Position numbers and translations under genes: made by a program
Part shown: positions 42,296 through 53,900 of the stretch, piece after piece
Position numbering within the stretch: the first letter of the stretch is position 1
Layout: each line of letters opens with the position of its first letter
From: Alloprevotella sp. Lung230
Lineage (GTDB): Bacteria > Bacteroidota > Bacteroidia > Bacteroidales > Bacteroidaceae
DNA: 64,000 nt
Assembly: GCF_014385435.1 (NCBI RefSeq)
Contig: NZ_JACSUD010000001.1
Span: 62,001-126,000 of the forward strand
Reading direction: 5' to 3'
The notes under the pieces: model-generated
The model's input: the letters and a program-made list of their open reading frames with translations, nothing else
What the model was told of the DNA's origin: nothing
The model's database searches: none

Positions 42296-45200
42296 TTAGA
42301 AATTGAGCGTTACGCCGGCCACAATAGAGAAAGGACGTGGGTAAATATTATTGTCGATACCATAGGCCTTTTTATCTGCATTGTACACTTCGGGGTCGAT
42401 GCCCTTATATTTGGTGAGGGTGAAGACGTTGCTGGCCGTCACGTAGACGCGTCCGTTCACGCCTTCATACTTGCTGTCCTTGAAGAGATTTTCGAAGGAG
42501 TAGCCGAGCGTGATGTTCTCGCACTTCAAGAAAGAGGCGTTCTGCACGAAGTAGTCGGAGAGGACATTGTCCCAGCTGCGCCAGCCTTTTTCGACGACGT
42601 TGGTGGGGCGGTTGCCAAGGAAGTTGTGGCTCCACACGGTGGCTGTGTTGGAAGCACCGGCTTCGAGGTCGTTGAACACGTAGTTGCCAAGCGAACCGCG
42701 GAGGCTGAAACCGAAATCCCAACTCTTGTATTGGAGGCGCGAGGTGAAGCCGCCGGTCCAAGGTGCCATGGGGCTCTTGTAGAAATACTTGTCGTCGGTG
42801 GTGATTTTACCATCACCATTGCGATCTACATAGACGCCTTCCATGGGGCGACCGTTCTTGTCGTACACCTGTTGATAAACGTAAAAACTGCTGGCGGGAT
42901 GGCCCACTGCATGTGCCTGCACATTGTTGCCGACGCCGGAGGAGATGCCGCCGGTGGCTACGTAGTAGCTCTTGTCGCCGATGAGTTCGGTGATTTCATT
43001 CTTGTTGTAGGTGGCGTTCAGGCCCAGTTCCCAGAACCAATCCTTCTGCTGCAGCGCCTTCCAGGAGAGCGCCACTTCGACGCCTTGGTTGGCGAGCGAA
43101 CCGATGTTGCTCGACACTTGGTTGCGGAAGTTGGAACCGGCCTCAACGTAGACGGTGTTGAGCAGGTCGGTGGTCTTGCGATAGTAGTAGTCCACGCTAC
43201 CCGTGAGGCGCTGGTTGAAGAAGCCGAAGTCGAGACCCACATTATAAGTGGTGGTCGTTTCCCAGGTCAGTTTACGGTTGTAGGCGTTGGGGCGGTCGAT
43301 GTTGCCCTTACCAATCAAGGGATAATAGGATCCATCCACCTGATTGGTGTTGTAGGACGCAAAGTAGTTGTAGTCACCGATACCTTCTTGCTGACCGGTT
43401 TGACCATAACCCAAACGGAGTTTGAGGTCGCTGAGGGTTTCATTGTCTTTGAGGAACGATTCGTTCTTGATTTTCCAACCCAATGCAAAAGAGGGGAAGA
43501 GCGCCCAGTGTTTCTCAAAGCGGCTCGATCCGTCGTAGCGGAAAGTGGCGGTGAGGAGGTAGCGGTCGAGGAGGCTGTAGTTGGCACGTCCGAAGAAGGA
43601 GACGAGATAGTTTTCGTTTTTTTCGTGCTTTTTTTCAATGTTGGCACGATCGCCGGGTTTAGCAGGTGTCACACCAGCCTTGGGAGCAGGGTTATAGCCG
43701 GACTGGTAGAAGCCCGAGCCATCGCGCTTCGTGTCACGATGGAAGTGCTGCCACTCATAACCTGCCATGATGTCAAAGTGGTTGGCCTCGTTGAATTCCT
43801 TGAAGTATTGGGCGTAGGCGTTGAAGGAGAGATTGTATTTGTCGATCTTTTCCCAACCCTGCCAACCATAGTAGATGGCTTCGGGGCTGGCTGTGTCGGT
43901 CCAAGTGTCTTGTCGGCCGGTCGAATAATCGGCGCCCAAGTTCATGTGGAGGCGGAGGTCTTCAAACCCGTGCACCTTGTAGTCGAGTTCGAGGTTGCCC
44001 ACTGCCGAGCGCGAGTTGGCGCGGTCGTCCTTGAGGTCGAGGAGTGAAACGGGGTTGCGTGTGGCGCGATTGTTGTGGGTGAGGGGCCAGTTGTTGTCTT
44101 CGAGGGCCTTACCGTCCTGCGTCCACTGGTAGTAGCCGCCAAAGTTGTTGTACATGGGGTCGTTGCTCTTGACGGGCTTCGTGGGGTCCATGTAGACCGC
44201 AGCGTTGACGGCTTCAGTATTGGCATAGCGCGTCTTGGCCAGCATATACTTGGCACTCATGTTCACCTTGAGGTGATCCTGGAAGAAGGAGGGGTTGAGG
44301 TTCAAACTGGCCGTATAGCGCTGGAAGTTGGAGGTTTTCAGAATACCTTGCTGTCCAGTGTAACCCAAACTGAGGCGGTAAGGCATCGTGCCGATACCAC
44401 CGGCAAGCGTCACGTTGTGGTCGTAGGACATAGCCGTACGATAGATTTGGTCCTGCCAGTCGGTGTTGGCAGTGCCCAAAGCCTTGTAGGCATCGGAGCC
44501 TTCGCCATAGTTGGCCTTCACAAACTCGCGGAAGGCATTGCCGTCCATCACGTCGATGGTCTTGTGCTTTTGGCTCATGGTGACGTTGCCGTTGTAGGTC
44601 ACCTTGGTCTTCATGCCGGCACGGCCCTTCTTGGTGGTGATGATAATGACACCGTTCGAACCGCGGCTGCCATAGATGGCCGTGGCCGAAGCGTCCTTGA
44701 GCACAGTGAAACTTTCGATGTCGGCAGGGTTGACCATCGAGAGAGGATTGGAAAGTCCCTTCACGCCGCTGTTGTCCATCGCCAGTCCATCAATGACGAT
44801 GAGCGGGTCGTTGGAGGCGTTGAGCGACGAACCGCCACGGATGCGGATGCTGGCTCCCGAACCGGGGCTACCGCCGTTGGTCGTGACGTTCACACCGGCA
44901 ATCTTGCCTTGAATCATGTCTTGTGCATTGACCACAACGCCCTTGTTCTTTTCGTCGGGCTTGATGGCCGTCACCGAACCGGTCATGTCGCTTTTCTTCG
45001 CCACGCCATAACCGATGACCACAGCCTCACCGAGGGAGTTGTCAATCTCTTGGAGCACGATGTCCAGCGCACCGCCCTCCCACTTCACCTCTTGGCTTTC
45101 ATAGCCGATGTAGGAGATGCGGAGGGTGGCTCCGGGCTTAACATTTTTGAGTACGAAACTGCCATCGTCGTTCATGACCATGACACCATTGTTCGTACCT

Positions 45201-45379
45201 TTCACTTGCACAGATGCACCGATGAGGGGCATGCCTGTGGCATCTTTCACAACGCCTTTGACCACGCTGTTTTGCTGCACGCTCAACACTTCGGTGGGCG
45301 CTTGGTGGGCAAAGGCCGCTCCAATGGGGAGCGACATCAGCAGCATCATGAGGCTGACAGACTGGAAACGTTTATACAT
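42296..45379 (-). CDS. susC: SusC/RagA-family TonB-linked outer-membrane transporter
   Basis: This 1027-residue protein has a signal peptide, an N-terminal carboxypeptidase-like domain (VVKGVVKDATGMPLIGASVQ), the SusC motifs VVIGYGVAKKSDMTGSVTAI and IRGGSSLNASNDPLIVIDGL, a plug and a long barrel ending ATLNF-like (SIVAGVTLNF). It imports malto-oligosaccharides with TonB energy. It lies 41 bp after susB and 19 bp before susD. Confidence 0.97.
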   Translation of the reverse strand: MYKRFQSVSLMMLLMSLPIGAAFAHQAPTEVLSVQQNSVVKGVVKDATGMPLIGASVQVKGTNNGVMVMNDDGSFVLKNVKPGATLRISYIGYESQEVKWEGGALDIVLQEIDNSLGEAVVIGYGVAKKSDMTGSVTAIKPDEKNKGVVVNAQDMIQGKIAGVNVTTNGGSPGSGASIRIRGGSSLNASNDPLIVIDGLAMDNSGVKGLSNPLSMVNPADIESFTVLKDASATAIYGSRGSNGVIIITTKKGRAGMKTKVTYNGNVTMSQKHKTIDVMDGNAFREFVKANYGEGSDAYKALGTANTDWQDQIYRTAMSYDHNVTLAGGIGTMPYRLSLGYTGQQGILKTSNFQRYTASLNLNPSFFQDHLKVNMSAKYMLAKTRYANTEAVNAAVYMDPTKPVKSNDPMYNNFGGYYQWTQDGKALEDNNWPLTHNNRATRNPVSLLDLKDDRANSRSAVGNLELDYKVHGFEDLRLHMNLGADYSTGRQDTWTDTASPEAIYYGWQGWEKIDKYNLSFNAYAQYFKEFNEANHFDIMAGYEWQHFHRDTKRDGSGFYQSGYNPAPKAGVTPAKPGDRANIEKKHEKNENYLVSFFGRANYSLLDRYLLTATFRYDGSSRFEKHWALFPSFALGWKIKNESFLKDNETLSDLKLRLGYGQTGQQEGIGDYNYFASYNTNQVDGSYYPLIGKGNIDRPNAYNRKLTWETTTTYNVGLDFGFFNQRLTGSVDYYYRKTTDLLNTVYVEAGSNFRNQVSSNIGSLANQGVEVALSWKALQQKDWFWELGLNATYNKNEITELIGDKSYYVATGGISSGVGNNVQAHAVGHPASSFYVYQQVYDKNGRPMEGVYVDRNGDGKITTDDKYFYKSPMAPWTGGFTSRLQYKSWDFGFSLRGSLGNYVFNDLEAGASNTATVWSHNFLGNRPTNVVEKGWRSWDNVLSDYFVQNASFLKCENITLGYSFENLFKDSKYEGVNGRVYVTASNVFTLTKYKGIDPEVYNADKKAYGIDNNIYPRPFSIVAGVTLNF

Positions 45380-45420
45380 ATCGTTGAGTTATTTTGTTGA
45401 TTGTTCGTTGGAGGATGGAC

Positions 45421-47748
<2,328 letters not shown>

Positions 47749-47751
47749 TTA

Positions 47752-47759
47752 CAAAGATA
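47752..47759 (-). promoter_or_regulatory. -7 box upstream of the starch operon
   Basis: TATCTTTG on the minus strand, about 145 bp before the susB ATG. A second candidate, TACTTTTG (47736-47729), lies closer. The -33 region is not convincing for either, which would suit a promoter that needs an activator. Confidence 0.45.
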
Positions 47760-48440
47760 GCGATTTATTCAAAATATAAAAAATATCCCTACATTATTTT
47801 TATAAATCATTTGTTTTCAAGGGATTACAACTACGTCTTTCCGAGAAAAATATAGATGAGAACAAAGATTTCAACGCATTTTCCCAAAACGAAAAGCTCT
47901 TTTTCCTACACTTTTTGAAGTTGAGATGGCAAAACAAAGTCGCAAGTTCCCAAAAGTTAAGGATTTTAAGAGTGTGGAGCGCGTCCGCAGAAAGTGGCTT
48001 TTAACACACGCCAAAAGATCTCGGCGTGCTTCTCCAAAGAATATATACAATTCAGCTATGCGCGGTATACGCGCATTTCCATCGCCCAGCTGATGCGACA
48101 GGAGGAGGGCGGCGAGAAGGGCGCAGCCCGACGAACCTATGGCAGCCCTCTCAGCGAGCAGAACGTCCCCGACAGGGCGCCCATCGGCCGGACAGCAACT
48201 CACGACGACTCGACATCCCGATATTTGCCCCCTCCGGGGACTTCGCAGTTTCGGAGTTAGTCATCATATTTCGCCAAAACGAGGAGTAAAAAATCCGGTC
48301 TTACAGCGAGGTTCCTCCACACCGTGGCGGCGCACCGCCTAAGGGAAGAAATCTCACGCAGGCAGAAGAGATTGAAAGACAGAGAGTTGCCATATCCCTC
48401 TTCATGGGAGCCTGAAAAATCGGCCACAGAAAAGGCAAAA
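47760..48440. other. Long intergenic region with no gene recognised
   Basis: About 120 bp of AT-rich DNA is followed by GC-rich DNA (48060-48400). Short frames occur here, but their predicted products are of biased composition (Arg/Pro/Ser-rich) and overlap one another in different frames, as expected of non-coding DNA. No RNA family signature was seen. Confidence 0.5.
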
Positions 48441-48474
48441 AACAGCTCGGCACTAACAAAATTTAGTGCCGAGC
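48430..48474 (-). terminator. Terminator of the recR-to-kinase side
   Basis: The 13-bp stem GCTCGGCACTAAA/TTAGTGCCGAGC (about 48445-48474) is followed on the minus strand by a TGTTTTTTGCC stretch, so it suits the leftward histidine kinase transcript. Array E lies between the kinase stop and this hairpin. Confidence 0.7.
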
Positions 48475-48480
48475 CGGTGA

Positions 48481-48564
48481 AAATTACAAAGGAAGTAATT
48501 GAAATTAGAAGGGAGGTAGAAAAATTTACGCGTGAGGTGGAGAAATTTACTCGTTAGGTAGCGG
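48481..48564. repeat. Array E: four 21-bp units
   Basis: Units start at 48481, 48502, 48523 and 48544, each 21 bp: the first is an inverted repeat (AATTACAAAGGAAGTAATT), and the third and fourth share AATTTACnCGTnAGGTnG. It lies in the 3' region of the kinase transcript. Because 21 is a multiple of three, a small rightward frame (48324-48557) reads through it as heptads, but that frame is not considered a gene. Confidence 0.75.
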
Positions 48565-48676
48565 TTGCGGAAAGTGACTTACGTGCCACGGAAAGCCGCA
48601 AATTCTTTTTTAGCACGCCTCAAAATGTCATCGTATTTCGCCGAGAACTCAAATCCACCTTCCTTGTCGGAAGACT

Positions 48677-49864
48677 TCAAGTCTGCGCGGCCGGAAGTTC
48701 GATGCGGAACGTCGTGCCCTGCCCCGGTTCGGAAGCCTTGACATAGATGCGGCCGTGGTGGTATTCCTCGACGATGCGCTTGGCAAGGGAGAGGCCCAGC
48801 CCCCAACCACGCTGTTTGGTGGTGTAGCCCGGGCGGAACACGGTCTTGAAGTCCTTGCGGGCAATGCCCTTTCCGGTGTCGGCAATCTCCACCACTACCC
48901 TATCGCCGCTGCGGAAGGGAGTGAGGACGATGCTGCCCGCACCGGACATGGCATCGACGGCATTTTTGCAAATCACCTCAATGACCCACTCGAAAAGAGG
49001 GGCACACAAGGGGGCGGAAAGCGCGGTCGGCGCCTCGGTGCAGGTGATAGACACTTGGGCAGAGACGCGCCGCCGCACGTAGCCGATGGCCTTGTCGATG
49101 AGGGGAAGGATGGGCAGAAGTTTGAGCTCGGGCGCCGAACCGATTTTGGAGAAACGTTCGGCAATCATCTCAAGGCGCTGCACGTCGGTCTGCATTTCGC
49201 GCAAGAGGGGGTCGTCGGGATAGGTCTCTTTGAGCACTTCCGTCCATGCCATGAGGGAAGAGATGGGGGTGCCGAGCTGGTGGGCGGTCTCCTTCGAAAG
49301 GCCCACCCACACCTTGTTTTGCTCGGCACGCTTGGAAGAGAGGAGAGCAAAAATGGCGATGGCGATGAAGAGCGACACCACTCCGAGTTGCACGTAGGGG
49401 AAGGCGGTGAGGCGGCGCAGCATGACGGACTCTCGATAGTAGATGAGGAGGTAGTCGCCACGGGCAATGCCGGCATCGGCATCGGGGGTGAGCCACATCT
49501 TCATCCGGTGGGCATCGTGCTGCATGGCCTGCGCGATGTCGGCCACTCGCGAGAGGGAGTCGGCCTCGGTGCGGGCGTTGATGGGGAGATTGCGGCAGGT
49601 GGTGACGCGGCCGTGGCTGTCGAGGACGAGCAGGGGGATGGTGTTGTTGCTGTTGATGACTTTGAGCACGAGGTTGAGGTCGGTGGTTTCGTCGGCCGAC
49701 ATCAACGAGCGCATCGCCTCGGCCCAGACCTCCATTTTGGCCACTTCTTCGGCTTTGAGGTCGTGGATGAGACGATGAGAGATGAGCAGCGAAGTGGCAG
49801 CAATGACCACCGCTGTCCCAACAAGGGCAAACTTGACGCGCCGGATGCTATTGGTCCAAATCAT
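48677..49864 (-). CDS. Sensor histidine kinase
   Basis: This 395-residue protein has two transmembrane helices (about 11-29 and 158-176), a periplasmic sensor of ~125 residues, and, only ~15 residues after the second helix, the H-box [14 protein letters not shown] with H195. The ATPase domain has N (ICKNAVDAM), G1 (DTGKGI) and G2 (GWGLGLSLA) boxes. There is no visible HAMP domain and no response regulator next to it. Its start overlaps the end of engB by 17 bases. The frame is open to a TTG at 49879; the ATG at 49864 is preferred. Confidence 0.92.
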   Translation of the reverse strand: MIWTNSIRRVKFALVGTAVVIAATSLLISHRLIHDLKAEEVAKMEVWAEAMRSLMSADETTDLNLVLKVINSNNTIPLLVLDSHGRVTTCRNLPINARTEADSLSRVADIAQAMQHDAHRMKMWLTPDADAGIARGDYLLIYYRESVMLRRLTAFPYVQLGVVSLFIAIAIFALLSSKRAEQNKVWVGLSKETAHQLGTPISSLMAWTEVLKETYPDDPLLREMQTDVQRLEMIAERFSKIGSAPELKLLPILPLIDKAIGYVRRRVSAQVSITCTEAPTALSAPLCAPLFEWVIEVICKNAVDAMSGAGSIVLTPFRSGDRVVVEIADTGKGIARKDFKTVFRPGYTTKQRGWGLGLSLAKRIVEEYHHGRIYVKASEPGQGTTFRIELPAAQT

Positions 49865-50453
49865 GGTTGATTTGCTCAATGTAGTCCAACACTTCGTTGC
49901 GCCCCGTCCCCTTTTCCGAACTGGTCACAAAGTGGGGCGGCAACTCGTCCCAATGCGCGCGGAGGGCATTGAGGAAACCGTCAACGTTTTTCTTCAATTC
50001 GTTGCGTTTGTTCTTGTCGGCTTTGGTGAAGATGATGCCGAAAGGAATACCTTCTTCACCGAGCCATTCGATGAACTCAAGGTCGATGGTCTGAGGCGGC
50101 AGGCGCGAATCGATGAGCACAAAGAGGCAGGTGAGTTGTTGTCGCTCCAAAACATAGTACTCTATGAGGTTACGCAGCTTCTCCATCGCCTTTTTGCCGC
50201 GCTTGGCATAGCCGTAGCCGGGGAGGTCGACCAAGAACCACTCGTCGTTGATGAGGAAGTGGTTGATGAGGAGGGTTTTCCCCGGCGTGGAGGAGGTCAT
50301 GGCCAGCCCTTTGCGCCCGGTGAGCATGTTGATGAGCGAACTCTTTCCGACGTTGCTGCGGCCGATGAAGGCGTATTCAGGGCGTGTGCTGTCAGCCGGG
50401 CACTGGTCGGCGCGTCCGGAGGAGATGAAGAAGTCGGCGGTCTTGATGATCAT
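49848..50453 (-). CDS. engB: Ribosome biogenesis GTPase EngB (YihA/YsxC)
   Basis: This 201-residue GTPase has G1 [10 protein letters not shown]3 DLPGYGYA and G4 TKAD, as in the EngB family that assists assembly of the large ribosomal subunit. Its ATG overlaps the stop of the upstream membrane-protein gene (ATGA), and its 3' end overlaps the kinase gene, so the three appear co-transcribed. Confidence 0.95.
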   Translation of the reverse strand: MIIKTADFFISSGRADQCPADSTRPEYAFIGRSNVGKSSLINMLTGRKGLAMTSSTPGKTLLINHFLINDEWFLVDLPGYGYAKRGKKAMEKLRNLIEYYVLERQQLTCLFVLIDSRLPPQTIDLEFIEWLGEEGIPFGIIFTKADKNKRNELKKNVDGFLNALRAHWDELPPHFVTSSEKGTGRNEVLDYIEQINHDLDQ

Positions 50454-50875
50454 GATTGAGGAGGTTGGGTGGAGTCGGCTCGCGGAAAGACAAGGATGCC
50501 GAGTGCGAGGGAGATGAGAAGACAGTATTTCAAGGTGCTCTGTGCGTAGACGGCCAAGCAGTAGAGGGCAGTGTTGTAGTAGAGCAGGAAGGAAAAGATT
50601 TCAATCCGCACGAAGGGCACCAAACGAGCGGCGTGGCGGCGCACATCGGGATTGTCGCTGTGCAGACGGCGCTTGATGAAACCAAAGCGGTCGAAACTCA
50701 CCGCCACGTAACAGCCTGTGAGCGTGAGGACGATGCTCAGCACATTGACAAAATAGAGGGCTTTGGGGTTGCGCCCGAGCAAATCGACGTCGTTGAGGGC
50801 GAAGTAAATCAAAGCGGCACCGAGGAAGGCCGACGCGTAGCTGATGTAGAGCAGGCGGAGAGGAATGGGTTTCAT
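50450..50875 (-). CDS. Small membrane protein, function unknown
   Basis: This 141-residue protein has four likely transmembrane segments (about 8-27, 39-61, 90-108 and 112-130) and a basic loop ([20 protein letters not shown]). No family is recognised. It overlaps engB by 4 bases and follows recR by 51 bp, so it belongs to the recR-engB-kinase cluster. Confidence 0.78.
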   Translation of the reverse strand: MKPIPLRLLYISYASAFLGAALIYFALNDVDLLGRNPKALYFVNVLSIVLTLTGCYVAVSFDRFGFIKRRLHSDNPDVRRHAARLVPFVRIEIFSFLLYYNTALYCLAVYAQSTLKYCLLISLALGILVFPRADSTQPPQS

Positions 50876-50926
50876 AGGTAAAGAGGTGTGAAAGGTGAGG
50901 GTACGAATGCGTTTTATTCTCGCGTT

Positions 50927-51556
50927 TTATTGCCGAAATTCGACCCGGTCCACGAGCGATCGGCCGAGTGTGACTTCGTCGGCATACTCCAAGTCGTCGC
51001 CCACACTGACGCCGCGCGCCAGTACGCTCAGCGCCACGGGCTTTTCGGAGGAGGGCAGAGCAGCGAGTTGGCGGGAGATGTAGAAGTTGGTGGTGTCGCC
51101 CTCCATCGTGGGGTTGAGGGCGAAAATCACTTCCTTCACCTCGCCGCGCGCCACCCTCTCCACAAGCGAAGCGATGTTGAGGTCGCTCGGCCCGATGCCG
51201 TCCATCGGACTGATAACCCCACCCAGCACGTGATAGAGCCCGTGGTACTGCCCGGTGGCTTCGAGCGCCATCACGTTCTGTACATTCTCCACGACGCAGA
51301 CGGTGGAGCGGTCGCGGCGGGCATCGGTGCAGATGTCGCACTCATCGGTGTCGCTGATGTTGTGGCAGTGCTTGCAAAACATCACTTCGTCGCGCAACCG
51401 CACCAAGGCATCGGCCAAAGCATGGGTGGTGGCAGCATCTTTTCGCAGCAGATGGAGCACGAGGCGCAAGGCCGTTTTTCGCCCCACCCCGGGGAGTTTA
51501 GCCATTTCTGACACCGCACGTTCGAGATGTTTTGAGGGATATTGGTCGATTTTCAT
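50927..51556 (-). CDS. recR: Recombination protein RecR
   Basis: This 209-residue protein has the helix-hairpin-helix [12 protein letters not shown], the zinc finger [16 protein letters not shown], and a Toprim domain ([38 protein letters not shown]). RecR works with RecF and RecO to load RecA. The ATG at 51556 gives the family start. The -7 box is only 6 bases away, so the message may be leaderless. Confidence 0.96.
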   Translation of the reverse strand: MKIDQYPSKHLERAVSEMAKLPGVGRKTALRLVLHLLRKDAATTHALADALVRLRDEVMFCKHCHNISDTDECDICTDARRDRSTVCVVENVQNVMALEATGQYHGLYHVLGGVISPMDGIGPSDLNIASLVERVARGEVKEVIFALNPTMEGDTTNFYISRQLAALPSSEKPVALSVLARGVSVGDDLEYADEVTLGRSLVDRVEFRQ

Positions 51557-51561
51557 AGGCG

Positions 51562-51569
51562 CAAATATA
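51562..51569 (-). promoter_or_regulatory. -7 box of recR (possible leaderless start)
   Basis: TATATTTG followed by CG on the minus strand, six bases before the recR ATG. The -33 element is unclear. Confidence 0.5.
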
Positions 51570-51617
51570 CGAAATCTTGATGGAAGTATATAATTTTGCA
51601 CCTGTTTTTTCGTTATA

Positions 51618-51797
51618 AGTAGGTGTTCAGAATTAATTGATACGAGATTTGTTTCATTTTTTCGTCAGGTCCGTCTTTGAGAAGAAGGAGTGTAGCGAGC
51701 TACACGACTGATGAACAAAAGCGAGATGGCTGAAAAGGGCAACAAAGAGAGTATTAAAGTAAAGAACTTCCTACGACTAAAATTTTGAAGACCTACT
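51618..51797 (-). mobile_element. MITE-like element, copy 2 (inverted)
   Basis: A 180-bp element begins AGTAGGTGTTCAGAATTAA and ends GAAGACCTACT, with TA on both sides. It is the reverse complement of copies 1 and 3, including the central GTGTAGCGAGCTACAC palindrome. It ends only seven bases before the ATG of a glycosyltransferase gene. Confidence 0.85.
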
Positions 51798-51804
51798 TAA
51801 AGGC

Positions 51805-52986
51805 ATGTTGCTTTCTATTATTATTGTATCTTACAACGTCAGGCACTATCTTCGTCAATGCCTCGACAGCGTTTGGCGCTCTGCAAAGGAAGGTCAAATT
51901 GACATAGAGGTGTTTGTGGTCGACAATCATTCGAATGATGGGACGGTGCACTATCTGCGCCGCGTGTTCCGCGACTATGTGTGCGGCCAACATCCGCACG
52001 CACGCCTCACGCTCATCGACAATCATTGCAACGTGGGCTTCGGACGCGCCAACAACCAGGCGCTGCGCAAGTGCAAGGGCGACTATGTGCTCTTTCTCAA
52101 CCCCGACACTCTGCTCGGCGAAAACACACTGGCCGACTGCCTGCACGAAGCAAAGCGGTGCGACCGCCTTGGGGCGATGGGCGTGGAGATGCTGCGCACG
52201 AATGGACGATTTGCTTTCGAAAGTCGGCGTGGACTACCCACGCCCTGGACAGCTTTTTGCAAAATGAGCGGTCTGGCAGGGCTCTTTCCCAAAAACCGCT
52301 GCGTGGGACGCTACTACATGCGCTACCTCGACCCGGAGGAAGCGGCCGACATTGAGATTGTGAGTGGTGCTTTTATGTTCTGCTCCCACGAGGCACTCCG
52401 GCAATGTGGGGGATTTGACGAGACGTTTTTTATGTATGGCGAGGACATCGATCTCTCCTATCGTTTCCTCAAAGCGGGCTTCCGAAATCGCTACGTCCCC
52501 ACCTCCATCCTCCACTACAAGGGGGAAAGCACCCACAAAAATTCATATCGCTACGTCCACGTGTTCTACCAGGCGATGCTCATCTTCTTTCGCAAGCACT
52601 TCCCGGCTTCTTCGATGGCGCTCACCCTCCCGGTGCACGCGGCCATCTATGGGCAGGCCATCTTCACGCTGATTAAGCAGAACCTCATGGCTTTTGCCCA
52701 CTACCTTTCGCCCAATCGCTACAAGCAGCCCTTCTCCATGCACTATGTCGGAGCAGAACACACTTTCGCCAAAATCACGGAGAAGGCCGAAACGTGGGGC
52801 ATTCGCGTGACTTGTTCCACCACGGTGCCGGCAGAATGTTCGGCAAAGATTTTGGCTTTCTCGACCGAAGACTTTCGGTATAGCGACATTCTTCGACACT
52901 TCAAACTTTCGGACCATCGCGCCCACATCGGCACCTACTTTCCCACGACGGGAACGCTGATTTTGGGAAATGGCATTTATCATTGA
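51805..52986 (+). CDS. Glycosyltransferase family 2
   Basis: This 393-residue protein starts with the GT-A fold (MLLSIIIVSYNVRHYLRQCL, VFVVDNHSNDGT, NVGFGRANNQALRKCKGDYV) and has the DxD-like motif in LFLNPDTLL and the acceptor region GGFDETFFMYGEDIDLSYR. It resembles rhamnosyl- and other surface-polysaccharide transferases. The donor and acceptor are unknown. Its leader is made of the MITE copy 2. The C-terminal ~100 residues are less conserved. Confidence 0.9.
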   Translation: MLLSIIIVSYNVRHYLRQCLDSVWRSAKEGQIDIEVFVVDNHSNDGTVHYLRRVFRDYVCGQHPHARLTLIDNHCNVGFGRANNQALRKCKGDYVLFLNPDTLLGENTLADCLHEAKRCDRLGAMGVEMLRTNGRFAFESRRGLPTPWTAFCKMSGLAGLFPKNRCVGRYYMRYLDPEEAADIEIVSGAFMFCSHEALRQCGGFDETFFMYGEDIDLSYRFLKAGFRNRYVPTSILHYKGESTHKNSYRYVHVFYQAMLIFFRKHFPASSMALTLPVHAAIYGQAIFTLIKQNLMAFAHYLSPNRYKQPFSMHYVGAEHTFAKITEKAETWGIRVTCSTTVPAECSAKILAFSTEDFRYSDILRHFKLSDHRAHIGTYFPTTGTLILGNGIYH

Positions 52987-52990
52987 AACT

Positions 52991-53497
52991 ATGGTACGAC
53001 TTCGCGCTCTCGACAACAATGACCTCGACTTGCTTTGCACTTTGGAAAACGACCCGACGCTTTGGCCGTGCTCTGCCACCTCTGCACCCTACTCTCGCTA
53101 TGCGCTGCAAGAGTTCATCATCCGTGCAGCTACGGCCGACATCTTTGCCCTGCGCCAACTGCGCCTCGTCGTTGAAGTGGACACTACCACACTAGAGGCC
53201 GTAGGCCTCGTGGATATCTTTGATTTCGACCCGGCTCATCGCCGCGCAGAAGTAGGCATCGCCCTGCTGCCCGAACATCGCCAAAAAGGATATGCCCACG
53301 ATGCCCTAATTGCCCTTTGCCGATTTGCCCACGACACGCTTTCACTCCATCAACTTTACGCTTACGTACCAGAAGACAACGTCCCCTCTCATCACCTCTT
53401 CGCCGGCTGCGACTTCACGCACACGGCCACCCTCCCGGACTGGTTTCTCTATGCCAATGCCTACAAAAGTGCTTTGCTCTGGCAAAAAAGGCTGTGA
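52991..53497 (+). CDS. GNAT-family N-acetyltransferase
   Basis: This ~168-residue protein has the GNAT fold: VRLRALDNNDLDLLCTLEND, GLVDIFDFDPAHRRAEVGIA, the acyl-CoA loop EHRQKGYAHDAL, and LYAYVPEDNVPSHHLF. It resembles ribosomal-protein/aminoglycoside-type acetyltransferases; the substrate is unknown. An earlier ATG at 52970 would overlap the glycosyltransferase stop by 17 bases; the ATG at 52991 fits the domain start. Confidence 0.85.
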   Translation: MVRLRALDNNDLDLLCTLENDPTLWPCSATSAPYSRYALQEFIIRAATADIFALRQLRLVVEVDTTTLEAVGLVDIFDFDPAHRRAEVGIALLPEHRQKGYAHDALIALCRFAHDTLSLHQLYAYVPEDNVPSHHLFAGCDFTHTATLPDWFLYANAYKSALLWQKRL

Positions 53498-53500
53498 AAG

Positions 53501-53532
53501 TTTGGCCAAAACAAAAAAATCGCTTACTTTTG
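53501..53532 (+). promoter_or_regulatory. Promoter of the tRNA-Asp pair
   Basis: TTTG (53501-53504), 20 bases, then TACTTTTG (53525-53532) followed by CA: a full consensus promoter overlapping the region just after the acetyltransferase stop. Confidence 0.88.
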
Positions 53533-53549
53533 CACTCGCAAACCAACAC

Positions 53550-53623
53550 GGTGCGTTAGTTCAGTTGGTTAGAATACATGCCTGTCACGCATGGGGTCAC
53601 GAGTTCGAGTCTCGTACGCACCG
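53550..53623 (+). tRNA. tRNA-Asp (GUC), copy 1
   Basis: Acceptor GGTGCGT/ACGCACC, anticodon loop CTGTCAC, T loop TTCGAGT, 74 nt. Bases 53624-53626 happen to be CCA; they are absent after copy 2, so this may be chance. Confidence 0.97.
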
Positions 53624-53667
53624 CCAAATCCCTCCTCATCGGGGATTTCAAACTTCAGATGAGCCAT

Positions 53668-53741
53668 GGTGCGTTAGTTCAGTTGGTTAGAATACATGCC
53701 TGTCACGCATGGGGTCACGAGTTCGAGTCTCGTACGCACCG
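53668..53741 (+). tRNA. tRNA-Asp (GUC), copy 2
   Basis: It is identical to copy 1 across all 74 nt and starts 118 bp after it. CCA is not encoded. The spacer carries an AAATCCC/GGGATTT hairpin (about 53627-53650). Confidence 0.97.
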
Positions 53742-53749
53742 CTCACCAC

Positions 53750-53782
53750 AGCCACAAGTTTTCAAGGACTTGTGGCTTTTTT
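53750..53782 (+). terminator. Terminator of the tRNA-Asp pair
   Basis: The stem AGCCACAAGT/ACTTGTGGCT is followed by a T run. Confidence 0.9.
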
Positions 53783-53838
53783 GTTTTCTATTTCCTCCCA
53801 GATAGACACTGCAGCATTTTTCCCCATTGCCTTACACT

Positions 53839-53876
53839 CAAAAAAAGAAGGGTATACCCAAATTCTGGGTATACCC
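53839..53876 (-). terminator. Terminator of the YjbH-type operon
   Basis: Two GGGTATACCC palindromes (53850-53859 and 53867-53876) pair as a hairpin and are followed on the minus strand by TTCTTTTTTT. Confidence 0.9.
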
Positions 53877-53900
53877 TGTTGATTGTTTCAGTGCGTAAGC

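Noticed and set aside
47994-48289. Small genes in the gap between susB and the kinase
   Set aside because: Two overlapping frames of 87-88 codons in different registers, Arg/Pro/Ser-rich, with no promoter or conserved motif.
48324-48557. 77-codon frame with heptad-like repeats
   Set aside because: The repeats come from array E, whose 21-bp period is a multiple of three. There is no promoter, and the frame begins in a region of random composition.
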